From assembly GCA_038253135.1 (NCBI GenBank), contig JBBSHJ010000040.1, forward strand, positions 1-28,509: 28,509 nucleotides of DNA. The letters run 5' to 3'. Source of the stretch: JBBSHJ01 sp038253135. Its GTDB lineage: Bacteria; Actinomycetota; Actinomycetes; Mycobacteriales; QHCD01. The position numbers and the translations under genes are program-made. The notes under the pieces are model-generated. The model worked only from the letters and a program-made list of their open reading frames with translations, was not told the DNA's origin and ran no database searches. Shown here piece by piece: positions 7,623 through 16,412 of this stretch (the first letter of the stretch is position 1; each line of letters opens with the position of its first letter).

Positions 7623-8842
7623 TGTCGGACTACGGGTCGCCGGCACGGACCGCGGGGCTGATCGCCGGTCCGACCGCGGCCCGTCGTACCGTCTCCGACC
7701 CGGCCCGGGGCGCGGTGTCGCCGTGGCGCCGTATCGACTGGGTACTGGTGGGGTCTGCCGTCGCGCTGGCGGTGCTGGGCAGCCTGCTCGTCTGGGCGGC
7801 CACGAAACAACGCCAGCTCGACGCGGGTGCCGACCCGGCGTATTACTTCAAACGGCATCTGATGAATGCCGTGGTCGGCATCGTGCTCGGCGTGGTGATC
7901 ACCGGGATCAATTACCGGCTGCTGCGCCGGCTGGCTCCCGCTGTCTACCTGCTTTCCTGCCTGGGACTGGTGGCCGTGCTGGCGATCGGCACGACGATCA
8001 ACGGCGCGCACTCGTGGATCGCCCTGCCGGCCGGCTTCGAGGTGCAGCCGTCAGAATTCGCGAAGGTCGGCCTGATCCTCAGCATGGCGACCCTGCTGTC
8101 GCAGCGGCGGGAACGCAAGAACCGCCAGCGGCCCTTTCTGGACGTGCCGCTGGCACTGCTGCTCGCGGCCGTGCCGATGGGCCTGATCGTGCTGCAACCG
8201 GATATCGGGACGATCTTCGTCTTCATCTTCACGATCTTCGGCATGTTCTGCGTCGCCGGGGTGTCGTGGCGCTGGATGCTCGCTCTCGTCGCCGCCGGTG
8301 TCGTCGTGGCCTTTCTCGCCGTCTCGATGCATGTGCTGAAGAACTATCAGCTCGACCGTTTCCGCGCTTTCACCAGTCCGGACAAGGAGACGCTGGGGGC
8401 GGCGTACAACGTCCGGCAGGCGCGCATCGCGATCGGCTCCGGTGGATGGACCGGGACGGGCCTCTTCAAGGGACCGCAGACCAACGGCGGCTACGTCCCG
8501 GAGCAGCAGACCGACTTCGTCTTCTCCGTCGCGGGCGAGGAGCTCGGTTTCGTCGGCGCCGCCGGCATCGTGGTGCTGTTCGCGCTGATGCTCTGGCGGG
8601 CGTTGCGGATCTCCGGCCGATCGCCAGATCTCTTCGGCCGGCTGGTCGCGGCCGGAGTGGCGTCATGGTTCTGCTTCCAGGTGTTTCAGAACATCGGGAT
8701 GGACCTTGGTCTGATGCCGGTCACAGGTTTGCCGCTTCCCTTTGTCTCGTACGGCGGGTCGTCGATGTTCGCCAACTTCCTCGCCGTCGGCCTGCTGCTC
8801 AACGTCCACCTGCGCAGCACGGTCGAGCCGCGAGGCCGGTAA
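7622..8842 (+). CDS. rodA: Peptidoglycan glycosyltransferase RodA (SEDS family)
   Basis: A 406-residue polytopic membrane enzyme that polymerises lipid II into glycan strands and works with the PBP2 encoded just upstream. About ten membrane helices follow a soluble N-terminus of about 45 residues. The conserved extracellular motif PEQQTDFVFSVAGEE lies near residues 293-307, and the C-terminal SEDS signature LPLPFVSYGGSSM near 368-380. The ATG at 7622 overlaps the mrdA stop as TGATG and has GGGGGAG 6 nt upstream (7609-7615). It is the last gene of the mre operon: no convincing terminator is seen in the 200 bp after it, and the next gene is an unrelated accessory gene. RodA is preferred over FtsW because of the operon. 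Confidence 0.94.
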   Translation: MSDYGSPARTAGLIAGPTAARRTVSDPARGAVSPWRRIDWVLVGSAVALAVLGSLLVWAATKQRQLDAGADPAYYFKRHLMNAVVGIVLGVVITGINYRLLRRLAPAVYLLSCLGLVAVLAIGTTINGAHSWIALPAGFEVQPSEFAKVGLILSMATLLSQRRERKNRQRPFLDVPLALLLAAVPMGLIVLQPDIGTIFVFIFTIFGMFCVAGVSWRWMLALVAAGVVVAFLAVSMHVLKNYQLDRFRAFTSPDKETLGAAYNVRQARIAIGSGGWTGTGLFKGPQTNGGYVPEQQTDFVFSVAGEELGFVGAAGIVVLFALMLWRALRISGRSPDLFGRLVAAGVASWFCFQVFQNIGMDLGLMPVTGLPLPFVSYGGSSMFANFLAVGLLLNVHLRSTVEPRGR

Positions 8843-9046
8843 CCGAGCCGATCCGCGCACCTGCTCGAGCCGACCGCGACCGCCGGTGCCGCCACGGAGG
8901 CACGCCTGTTCCGCCTGGCCCACGAGCTGCACGCCGCTTCACCGCCGCGCAGCGAATGATCCGGCGGATCCACCGCTTAAGATCGCAGCGGCTCCCGACC
9001 GATGGCGTGGGCGACAGCGTCCACTCGGTGTGATAGACGTGGTGGC

Positions 9047-9577
9047 GTGACCAGCGACTGGACGGCCCCTGCGGTCGAGCGGATCGGACCGGACCGGATC
9101 TGTGGGGAACGAGCCGCGCTCGAACAGTGGCTGGACTACCACCGGGCGACCCTGCTGGTGAAGTGCGCTGGCCTCACCGCGGCGCAGTTGAAGCAGCGGG
9201 CAGTGCCGCCCTCGACACTCTCGCTGCTCGGGTTGGTCCGCCACATGACCGAGGTCGAACGCTGGTGGTTCCGCATGCACGCCAACGCCGAGGATCTCGG
9301 ATTCCCCTACGACCCGGACCAGACCGGCGCGGACTTCCACGACACGGCCAGCGCGGACGCCGCGAGCCACCTGCAGGCCTACCGGCAGGAGCTCGAGGCG
9401 GCACGGGCGGCGACGGCTGACAAGGATCTCGACCTCATCGTTCCAAGCCGCGGCGATCACCCAGAACGCACCCGCGATATTCGCTGGATCTACCTGCACA
9501 TGCTCGAGGAATACGCCCGGCACAATGGTCACGCTGACCTCCTTCGCGAGGCCATCGACGGCACCACCGGCGACTGA
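9047..9577 (+). CDS. DinB-fold protein (DUF664-like)
   Basis: A 176-residue four-helix-bundle protein of the DinB/DUF664 superfamily, many of which bind a divalent metal and some of which are thiol-dependent transferases (mycothiol or bacillithiol). Visible family features are the first helix with LEQWLDYHRATLL, the LLGLVRHMTEVERWWF segment with a candidate metal-ligand His, and the C-terminal LHMLEEYARHNGHADLLRE with paired His residues. These three His-bearing helices are the usual metal site. An earlier in-frame ATG at 9002 would add 15 non-conserved residues, so the GTG at 9047 is preferred. A TAAGAT at 8978-8983 may be a -10 box. Substrate unknown. The 204 bp between rodA and this gene show nothing else. 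Confidence 0.82.
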   Translation: MTSDWTAPAVERIGPDRICGERAALEQWLDYHRATLLVKCAGLTAAQLKQRAVPPSTLSLLGLVRHMTEVERWWFRMHANAEDLGFPYDPDQTGADFHDTASADAASHLQAYRQELEAARAATADKDLDLIVPSRGDHPERTRDIRWIYLHMLEEYARHNGHADLLREAIDGTTGD

Positions 9578-9673
9578 CTTCCAGAAAGCGTCCACCCGGG
9601 CATACCAGTGACGTTCCCGTTACGGGACGCAACGAAGGCTGACCTGAAGGCGTCTCGCCCACCGGTCCGCTTG

Positions 9674-9685
9674 CGACACGTGTCG
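9674..9685. terminator. 12-bp palindrome between convergent genes
   Basis: CGACACGTGTCG is a perfect palindrome 2 nt from the stop codon of the LysE-like gene on the minus strand, between that gene and the convergent DinB gene. A second small hairpin, CGTTCCCG with CGGGACG around a TTA loop, is at about 9611-9628. Either could help end transcription, but neither has a T tract. Confidence 0.25.
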
Positions 9686-9687
9686 TC

Positions 9688-10287
9688 TCAGCGTTCAGTG
9701 GCGAGTCTGGTGCAGAAGCCGAGGAGCAGGGTTCGAGTCAGTGCGTCGAGCATGCGGCGGATGTCGCGGCGGTTGAGCCCGTCTTGGGCGCGGTCGATGC
9801 CGGCAACGATGAGCAGGCAACAGCAGGTGCCGAGCGTCCGCAGAGTCCAGGCGTGGACGAGCCATGCCCGCCAGGGTGCGTTCGGCCCGACGAACTGCGG
9901 GAGCACGGCGAGGTAGAACACCAGGAGCTTGGGGTTGGTTGCGTTGACAAATCTCTGCCGGAAGCCGCTGACCCGCGTCTGAGCGTGGCGCCCTTCGGCC
10001 GGCGGGTAGCTGCCGCGGATCGCGGTGAGCAGCGCGCTGGCGGCGAGGTAGGCGATATCTGCCCACTTGATCGCGAGGAACACGGGGTGGGCGCGCACGA
10101 TGAAGCCTGCGAGTCCAAAGGACACCCGCAGTCCTTGCAGAGCTGCTGCCGCGCTCACTCCGGCGGTCGTCGCGGTCCCGACGTGACGACCGCCGGTGAC
10201 GGTGTTGCGAACGATCACTGCGAAGTCGGCGCCAGGGGTCAGTACGAGGACGATGGCGACCGCCAGGAACGTTCAGGAGTAGGTCAC
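9688..10287 (-). pseudogene. LysE/RhtB family amino-acid exporter with a premature stop
   Basis: The reading frame encodes a LysE-type exporter of about 199 residues, the normal family size. The hallmark N-terminal segment VLTPGADFAVIVRN is present, followed by GLRVSFGLAGFIVRAHPVF and the C-terminal RRMLDALTRTLLLGFCTRLA. Starting from the GTG at 10287 the frame reads V-T-Y-S-stop-T-F-L-A-V-A: the fifth codon (10273-10275 on the minus strand) is TGA. In relatives recalled from memory Trp (TGG) is common near there, so a single TGG to TGA change is the simplest explanation. The next standard start, GTG at 10218, would remove the first membrane helix and the PG motif. The original promoter still looks leaderless (TACGGT, 6 nt, GTG). 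A sequencing error is the alternative. Confidence 0.75.
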
Positions 10288-10299
10288 TTTATAACCGTA
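10288..10299 (-). promoter_or_regulatory. Leaderless -10 box of the LysE-like gene
   Basis: On the minus strand TACGGT (10294-10299) is followed by exactly 6 nt and the GTG at 10287. The same spacing is seen at the marR, MFS and araC starts in this window. This supports 10287 as the original start of the broken gene. Confidence 0.5.
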
Positions 10300-10490
10300 T
10301 CGAGCTGGTTGCGCGACGCCTCATCGCGATCAGGACTCGGAGAAGATCGGGTTCCGTCACGCGAGCAGATCACTCCGGCGTGCCGTGCGAGCTGTTCTGC
10401 ATGCGGGTCGACAGCTTCGGCTTCGCCACCTACCATCCCGGGCCGGGTGAATGACCCGTCTGCTGCGCAGCGGGGCGGCGGGCCGCGGAG

Positions 10491-11099
10491 TCAGCTGACG
10501 CGGCGGTAGCGGATGTGGGTGGTCAGCGGTGAGTGAAGCACCTCGGCGGGCTCGAAGCCGAAGGACTCAACCCCGTCGAAGATGCGCTCGCCCGAACCGA
10601 GCAGGACGGGCGCGATGTCGAGGGTGAGCTCGTCGATCACGCCGGCGTTCAACGCCTGTCGGACGGTCGAGGCCCCACCGGCGATGTCCACCCCGTTGCC
10701 CCCGGCGGCCTCATACGCTGCGGAGTAGGCCGCCTCGAAGCCCTCGGTGACGAAGTGGAACGTCGTCCCCCCGTCCATCTGGATCGAATCATGGCGGTGA
10801 TGGGTCAGCACGAAAACCGGCGCGTGATACGGCGGTTGGGGGCCCCACCAGCCAGACCAGTCTTCGTCCCAGTCCCCGCGGATCGGGCCGAACATGTTCC
10901 GCCCCATCACATACGCACCCCGGGGGCGCATGAGCCATTCGTTCGCGGTCTTGTCAGAGTCGTTCGCCCGCGGGTCGCCGATGTGCCAGCCGTGCAGCTC
11001 CAGTCCCCGCGCCCCCAGGGGGTCCTCTCGGCTCTGATCCGGTCCGGCGACGAAGCCGTCCAGTGAGATCGACATGTGGCAGGTGGTGTCCGGCACCAT
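10491..11099 (-). CDS. Dihydrofolate reductase-like protein (RibD C-terminal domain)
   Basis: A 202-residue protein of the RibD C-terminal/DHFR-like fold, which binds NAD(P)H. The N-terminal MSISLDGFVAGPDQSREDPLG matches the usual MSLDGFIAGPDD start of the family; a nucleotide-binding segment VDIAGGASTVRQALNAGVIDE and the IAPVLLGSGERIFDGV strand are near the C-terminus. Proteins of this group are widespread accessory reductases whose substrates are mostly unknown. The ATG at 11099 is chosen because GGGGG precedes it closely and the family homology begins a few residues later, although the frame extends further upstream. It is divergent from an HxlR regulator, a common pairing that suggests redox or electrophile control. 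Confidence 0.85.
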   Translation of the reverse strand: MVPDTTCHMSISLDGFVAGPDQSREDPLGARGLELHGWHIGDPRANDSDKTANEWLMRPRGAYVMGRNMFGPIRGDWDEDWSGWWGPQPPYHAPVFVLTHHRHDSIQMDGGTTFHFVTEGFEAAYSAAYEAAGGNGVDIAGGASTVRQALNAGVIDELTLDIAPVLLGSGERIFDGVESFGFEPAEVLHSPLTTHIRYRRVS

Positions 11100-11183
11100 G
11101 AGCCCCCAAGTGGTTGCGACTTGCAAGCGGACGTTTTGGACGATAGCAGGTGGTGGTACACCGCAAGTGCTATACACGGCAAG
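11100..11183. promoter_or_regulatory. Divergent RibD-C/hxlR control region
   Basis: TATACA at 11171-11176 lies 7 nt before the GTG of the HxlR gene, so its transcript may be leaderless. ACTTGC (11119-11124) and GCAAGT (11163-11168) form a spaced inverted repeat, and CAAGTG occurs at 11108-11113 and 11164-11169. On the minus strand TATCGT (about 11142-11147) could serve the RibD-C gene. The repeats are candidate HxlR sites. Confidence 0.4.
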
Positions 11184-11726
11184 GTGACGCGGAGGCCAGA
11201 CCAACCGCGCTCGGGCTGCGCGATCAACGCCGCGGTGGAAGTGATCGGCGACCGCTGGTCGCTGCTGGTCCTGCGCGATGTCATGTTCGGCAACCGGCGA
11301 CACTTCCGCGTCCTGCAGGAACGCTCCGAAGAGGGCATCGCCTCGAACATCCTCGCCGACCGCCTCCGGCGGCTGGTCGCCGACGGTCTACTCACCCGGG
11401 CACAAGCCGGCCGCGGCCACCGGGCCGAATACAGCCTCACCGAGCCCGCGATCCAGCTCGTCCCCGTCATGGCCGCACTCGGCAGGTGGGGCGCACGCCA
11501 CCGCCCCACAACGCCATCGCTGCGAGTGCGGGCCGAGTTGCTGGCTGACGGCGGGCCCGATCTTTGGGACGACTTCATGGCCGAGCTCCGCGCCGAGCAC
11601 CTCGGGGCACCGCTCCCACCGCGTGCCGGGCCGAGCGCAGCCAAACGCCTGGCAGCCTCCTACGCCGCAGCCCTCGCCCTCGAAACAGGCGGGATCCAAG
11701 CGAACGACGACCCTCGCCCTACCTGA
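11184..11726 (+). CDS. HxlR family transcriptional regulator
   Basis: A 180-residue winged-helix regulator. The HxlR signature runs from CAINAAVEVIGDRWSLLVLR through the recognition region EEGIASNILADRLRRLVADGLL to the wing with EYSLTE. The Cys near residue 12 is where many HxlR proteins sense electrophiles or oxidants, though this is family knowledge, not proof. A C-terminal extension of about 70 residues follows the DNA-binding domain, longer than in minimal HxlR proteins but common in actinobacteria. The GTG at 11184 is preferred over upstream starts because of TATACA 7 nt before it and because the homology begins at residue 10. It probably controls the divergent RibD-C gene. Confidence 0.87.
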   Translation: MTRRPDQPRSGCAINAAVEVIGDRWSLLVLRDVMFGNRRHFRVLQERSEEGIASNILADRLRRLVADGLLTRAQAGRGHRAEYSLTEPAIQLVPVMAALGRWGARHRPTTPSLRVRAELLADGGPDLWDDFMAELRAEHLGAPLPPRAGPSAAKRLAASYAAALALETGGIQANDDPRPT

Positions 11727-11795
11727 CGGTGGGCCAGTTACCTCCGAGCGGATTCCAGCGAGCGTCGCAACATCCGAGCGTAGGCGGAGGTCCCG

Positions 11796-11935
11796 ATGGA
11801 CGGTCGCGGGCGACTCATCCGGGGTCGGGCGTTGACAAAGAAGCAGGACCAGTTCGTGCGGTTGATCGGCCAGAGGTGAGCAACGCCGAAGCCTGCCGGC
11901 TCGTCGGGATCAACCGTCGGACGGGGACACGTTGA
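11796..11935 (+). pseudogene. IS30-like transposase remnant (N-terminal HTH only)
   Basis: An ATG at 11796, with GGAGG 5 nt upstream, opens a frame reading GRALTKKQDQFVRLIGQ and stops at a TGA (11877-11879). Moving by one base at about 11871-11876 restores VSNAEACRLVGINRRTGTR, the helix-turn-helix segment typical of actinobacterial IS30-family transposases as I know them. One base has apparently been lost. Homology ends at about 11935, before the Trp/Arg stretch expected next, and no DDE domain follows. About 45 N-terminal residues of a protein of roughly 400 therefore remain. No terminal inverted repeats could be identified. It marks an old insertion and deletion site in the accessory region. 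Confidence 0.65.
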
Positions 11936-12140
11936 CGCTTCCGAACTCCTCGACGACGGCCACCGGCTCCTTCACGCCGGCTACCGGGATCGACGGCGAG
12001 TGTTCGCCGGACCCGGCATCGGTGACGGAATCAGAAGCCGTGTGGGCGTACGCCATCTCGCGCTCAGCGAACTGATCAACCCTCTCCTGACTCACGGACT
12101 GCACCTTAAACTTGTCGCCGAGTCCCAAGAGCGGCTCCAT
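11910..12140 (-). CDS. Short hypothetical protein, possibly a gene fragment
   Basis: A 76-residue frame starting at ATG 12140 with GAGGAG 3 nt upstream. The product (MEPLLGLGDKFKVQSVSQ near the N-terminus, KEPVAVVEEFGSVNVS near the C-terminus) is soluble and acidic and is not recognised. Its last codons run into the IS30-like remnant (11910-11935), so the natural 3' end was probably lost at the junction and the stop is borrowed. Codon use is less G/C-biased at third positions than in the backbone genes. It could be a truncated gene or chance coding. The surrounding 11936-12296 holds nothing else that I can identify. Confidence 0.25.
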   Translation of the reverse strand: MEPLLGLGDKFKVQSVSQERVDQFAEREMAYAHTASDSVTDAGSGEHSPSIPVAGVKEPVAVVEEFGSVNVSPSDG

Positions 12141-12296
12141 CCACTCCTCATCGGCCTTCGCGCAACCGCCTGACGCGCCACGGGCGCACTCGCTCCGCAA
12201 GCCGAACGACGTGCGGAGACGCACGGACCGCCACGAGTGGGGCGAGAGAAGCCATAACCGGATGAGGATCCGCTTGCGGAACGCGAGCCGGGTCGC

Positions 12297-12748
12297 TCAA
12301 GTAGGCCGGGTTGCGGGCTGGGCTGGCCGGAGCCCTGAGCCGATCAGCTCCGCCAGCATGATGATGATCGCTCCGGGCCGCGGACGTCGCAGAGCCGGTA
12401 GCTGTCTTCGTAGCTCTCCATTCCGCCAACGAGCTCCGTGCCACGGGCTTGCAACTTGGCGACGGCGGCGTCGATATCATCGACGGAAACTGCGATACGG
12501 CGGATACCCAGGGTGTTCGCCGGCGCGTGCCGGTCGTCGAGCCGAGCCGGTGGGCCGCGAAACTTCATCAGCTCGAGCCGTCCATGGCCGTCCAAAGTCT
12601 CCAACATCGCGACGTCCACGCGGACGCCCCCCGAGCGCCACCACGCCGTCCACCCACTCGCCCCCCCACCCAGCAGCTTGACTCCGAGCTCGACGAAGAA
12701 CGCCGTCGCGGCCGGGAGGTCCTGGACCACGATGCCCACGTTCTCCAT
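12297..12748 (-). pseudogene. VOC (glyoxalase-fold) family protein with several frameshifts
   Basis: The frame opens with MENVGIVVQDLPAATAFF and continues with VRVDVAMLETLDGHGRLELMKF and LGIRRIAVSVDDIDAAVAKL, a clear VOC metal-binding fold of about 145 residues. Between a C7 tract (12661-12667) and a C6 tract (12627-12632) the main frame gives an unlikely peptide, while the shifted frame gives GEWVDGVVALGG, which fits the family. So two compensating length changes in G runs are likely. Near 12372 one G is missing (GAG-CG for GAG-GCG). Past it the main frame ends with SSSCWRS, while the shifted frame gives AIIIMLAELIG, the normal end, and stops at 12297. Real decay or homopolymer sequence error are both possible. 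Confidence 0.72.
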
Positions 12749-12817
12749 GCGTTGGATCGTCCTGCGGTGGACGGTAGCGACACGATGGTCCATCCACAGC
12801 GTCTCGGTCGGCGGATC

Positions 12818-13693
12818 TCACGGCTCGCTCCCGGGTTGCGGCTCGACGGGCAACTCGATCGACAGGGTCGCGGCCAGATGTCGGCGGACCGCGTCCTCCA
12901 TCTCCTGTGGCCAATCCAGCCCGCAGCGCGCGTGCAGGTCCCGTGCGAGAGGCAAGAACGCTGCGGCGCCAGCGACATGGGCACCGATCACCGATTCGCG
13001 AGTAGCTTTGAGCGGCGGTAGGTCGATCAGAATTTGCTGACGGTCGGTCGATAGCAGCCGATTGAGATGCAGCGCACCCCCTCGATTTTCGACCGCGACG
13101 TCTTCGAGCATCAAATCAATAAGCATGTCTCGCAACAGACCGGCACCCGATTCTCCCACCACAAACTCCTCGCGCCCGACAACGACCGGCAGCAATCCAA
13201 GCACGCGCAGGAACTCTCGGCTGAGCGACACGACCCGCCGAGGATCGGGCTGCTTCGATGGACCAGCATCGCCAAGGTCGGCACTGAGCCCGTTCGGGTC
13301 GTAGAGAGGCTTGACGGTTGATCGAGTGCGGCCGGCGATCTTGTCGGGCGTCCCGACCGTGATGTCGAAGCGAAGCCAGTCGGGGGTGATCTGGCTGAAG
13401 ACCGGCTGCGTTCCGACCTGCTTCCGATAAACGATCGGAGCGATGTCGTGGGAAATCTTCGGCCAGTCGTCGCAGAAGCTCTCGACGTCATTCGCATCCA
13501 CCACGACCCACAGGTCGACATCGCTGAACTGATCATCAGTGCCCGCGCCGAAGCTACCGGTCAACCACACGCCGAGCACTCTGACATCCTCCCTGAGAAT
13601 GCGTTTTGCCCGCTTCATCAGGTCTTGCTGTTCCGTGGCCGCCGCAATGGGACGATGTGCATGGCCGTGAGAGTCGTCGGTCATGATCGCCAT
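12818..13693 (-). CDS. Nucleotidyltransferase domain protein (aminoglycoside-adenylyltransferase-like fold)
   Basis: A 291-residue protein with the Pol-beta-type nucleotidyltransferase motif: GSFGAGTDDQFSDVD at residues 46-60, i.e. GS followed by the metal-binding pair Asp58 and Asp60, with LWVVVD after it. The remainder is helical, resembling the C-terminal domain of kanamycin or lincosamide nucleotidyltransferases, but no substrate can be assigned and resistance is not shown. Start choice: the frame is open for 450 nt upstream without family-like sequence, so ATG 13693 (or 13684, three codons on) is preferred. No good ribosome site is seen. It is on the minus strand downstream of prs and the methyltransferase, with a 146-bp gap, so it may be separately transcribed. 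Confidence 0.75.
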   Translation of the reverse strand: MAIMTDDSHGHAHRPIAAATEQQDLMKRAKRILREDVRVLGVWLTGSFGAGTDDQFSDVDLWVVVDANDVESFCDDWPKISHDIAPIVYRKQVGTQPVFSQITPDWLRFDITVGTPDKIAGRTRSTVKPLYDPNGLSADLGDAGPSKQPDPRRVVSLSREFLRVLGLLPVVVGREEFVVGESGAGLLRDMLIDLMLEDVAVENRGGALHLNRLLSTDRQQILIDLPPLKATRESVIGAHVAGAAAFLPLARDLHARCGLDWPQEMEDAVRRHLAATLSIELPVEPQPGSEP

Positions 13694-13839
13694 ATTGGCA
13701 GACGTCCAGTGGGGAATGATTAACTGGTCGCCACGTCCACTATCGGTCTCTCGTCGAGCTGCCGACCGAAATCCGACCGGCAACGGCAACCCCAGCGATC
13801 GGAAGCCGGTACGCCGAGAAGCGCTCGTGGGCACGGAGC

Positions 13840-14501
13840 TCAGGGGCCGGCGCGGCGGAAGGTGGCGCGAAAGCGGCGCGCGCCGAGACGCGGCACGTCG
13901 CGGATGTCCTCGACGCCGGTGGCGACCAGCCCGTCGCGGGCGAAGGACTCCACCTCGGCGCGGGTCAGCGGCCACGGCGGCGGGTCGAGCGGATCGTCCG
14001 GCTCGCGCCCGGCCGCGATCACCAGTAGCGCGCCGCCGGGTGCGACGAGCGAGCGGACGCCGGCGATCGCCTGGACCCGAAGTGGGTCGGGCAGGGCCTG
14101 GACGGTGTGGATCTCGACGACGAGGTCGTACGCCGCCCGCCACGCGGCCGGGAGCGCGAGCAGGTCACCGACGGCGTAGCCGACGCTCGAGCCGGGATGG
14201 ATTTCGCGGGCCCGCGCGACAGCGGCCGGGGAGATGTCGAAGCCGGTCGTCGCATAGCCCAACCCGGCGACGTACTCCGCGTCGTAGCCGAGTCCCGCGC
14301 CCACCACGACGGCCGTCGCGCCGGCAGTCGCGGGCGGTGCCGGCCAGCCCGACAGCAGCGGATTGGGGCCGCCGCGGTCCCAGGGCACACCCTTGCCGTC
14401 GGAATAGAGCGGCTCGAACCAGCCGGTCGGGTCGCCGGCGGCCAGCGCGCGGGCGGCGTAGGCGCTCGCCCGCCGCTCGGCCTCCTCGTCCGGACCAACC
14501 G

Positions 14502-14505
<4 letters not shown>
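13840..14505 (-). CDS. Class I SAM-dependent methyltransferase (TPMT-like)
   Basis: A 221-residue soluble Rossmann-fold methyltransferase. N-terminal WFEPLYSDGKGVPWDRGGPNP resembles the substrate-cap region of thiopurine-methyltransferase-like proteins. SAM motif I is VVVGAGLGYDAEYVAGLG, followed by the acidic TTGFDISPAAV, then DLVVEIHTVQALP (motif IV region). Substrate unknown; TPMT-like enzymes act on small thiol, selenol or halide groups. The GTG start at 14505 overlaps the prs stop (GTGA, 4 nt), so translation is coupled to PRPP synthetase. Intact. Confidence 0.82.
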
Positions 14506-15467
<962 letters not shown>

Positions 15468-15503
15468 GGCGATCCTTCGACACGAGTGGCAGCCGACACC
15501 ATC

Positions 15504-15509
15504 AGAATA
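15504..15509 (-). promoter_or_regulatory. -10 box of prs
   Basis: TATTCT on the minus strand fits TANNNT and would give a leader of about 30 nt that includes the AAGGAT ribosome site of prs. No -35 is obvious. Confidence 0.45.
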
Positions 15510-15550
15510 GCGTCGCGCCTACTCGCCGCTGGATGTCGCCGGCGCCGCTG

Positions 15551-16257
15551 CTAGTTCCGCTGGGTCGCACAGCTCGACCAGGCGAATGCCCGCTCGCGGA
15601 TGCAGACGCGGTAGGTGTGGGGGTCGTTGCTGCGGAAGCTCACCATGCCGGCGCACGCACCGTTGCTGGTCGGGCTCGAGATCCACCTCCATCTCCCGCC
15701 GACGAGATAGCTGACGTCGACCCGCACACCGCCCTCGCGCTGGAAACTCTCGCTCCGGGTGAAATAGCGCGAGGTCGTGTAATTGATGTGCGCCCAGCCG
15801 GACACGCGCGAGACGTTCACTCCGGCCCGGGTGCCGAGCTTGACCGTGGTCCGCGCCACGACGTAAGGCAGCTCACCGTAGGTATTGCTCCAGGCATCGG
15901 AGTCGGCCAGCGGAGTCCAGTAGGAGCCGGTCGGGGTCGGGTCGTAGTCCCCCAGATGTCCAGGCCCGCCGTCTTGCCGTCGGCGGCGGGATCCCACCAC
16001 AGCTCGGCGTACCACCCCTGCGGCCCGTAGAGCTCGGTGCCGACCCAGCTGATCGTCGCGCAGTTCGTACGAAGCGGGACGTTGACGCGTTGGTACGACG
16101 CGGTGATCGAGATCTTGGCCGGCAGCCCGGCCGTGTTGCTGCACGCGGCCTGCGCGACGCCGGCCGGACCGAGCACGACGAGGGCCGCGGCGGCAAGGGA
16201 TCCGGCGATCGCCGCGCCGGTGAGTCGCGAGCGCAGCCGGCGAGCGATCCGGATCAT
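15551..16257 (-). pseudogene. Secreted protein, second paralogue, frameshifted
   Basis: The ATG at 16257 (AGGGA 5 nt upstream) begins a Sec-type signal peptide: basic MIRIARRLRSRLTG, a hydrophobic core, and an ALA-like end before ACSNTAGLP. The frame runs to about codon 102 and then leaves homology. At C5 (15949-15953) one G on the minus strand is missing; adding it restores DIWGDYDPTPTGSYW and the rest to the TAG at 15551, for about 235 residues in all. The restored protein is roughly half identical to its upstream neighbour (16413-17129), including WISSPTS and a C-terminal Cys pair. No known domain is recognised. It may be inactivated, or the C5 may be miscounted. Confidence 0.72.
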
Positions 16258-16370
16258 CAGAATCCCTGTCATGAGGTGGGCGCCGGCGGCCGCGCGGCAT
16301 CCGACATTCTGGAGCCTCGACGCCCGCAGCGGTAGCCGCCGTCGGCATCTCGCGGTTCGGTCACGCTGTG

Positions 16371-16405
16371 CGCACGAGCGGGTGGCAAGGACACTCGCTC
16401 GTGCG
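16371..16405 (-). terminator. Strong hairpin after the intact secreted-protein gene
   Basis: CGCACGAGCG (16371-16380) pairs with CGCTCGTGCG (16396-16405) in a perfect 10-bp stem. GTG and CAC inside the loop add three more pairs around a 7-nt loop. It begins 8 nt after the stop codon of the minus-strand gene at 16413-17129. No T tract follows. It probably isolates that gene from the paralogue behind it. Confidence 0.7.
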
Positions 16406-16412
16406 TGCGGCG

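Noticed and set aside
10287..10454. A plus-strand frame ending at 10454 with a protein-like tail (VPCELFCMRVDSFGFATYHP)
   Set aside because: It looks more protein-like than its surroundings, but I recognise no family, see no start codon or ribosome site, and its upstream part overlaps the LysE promoter. At most a gene remnant.
12818..13693. Calling the nucleotidyltransferase an aminoglycoside resistance gene
   Set aside because: Only the general GS-x-DxD motif supports this; substrate-specific residues cannot be recognised.
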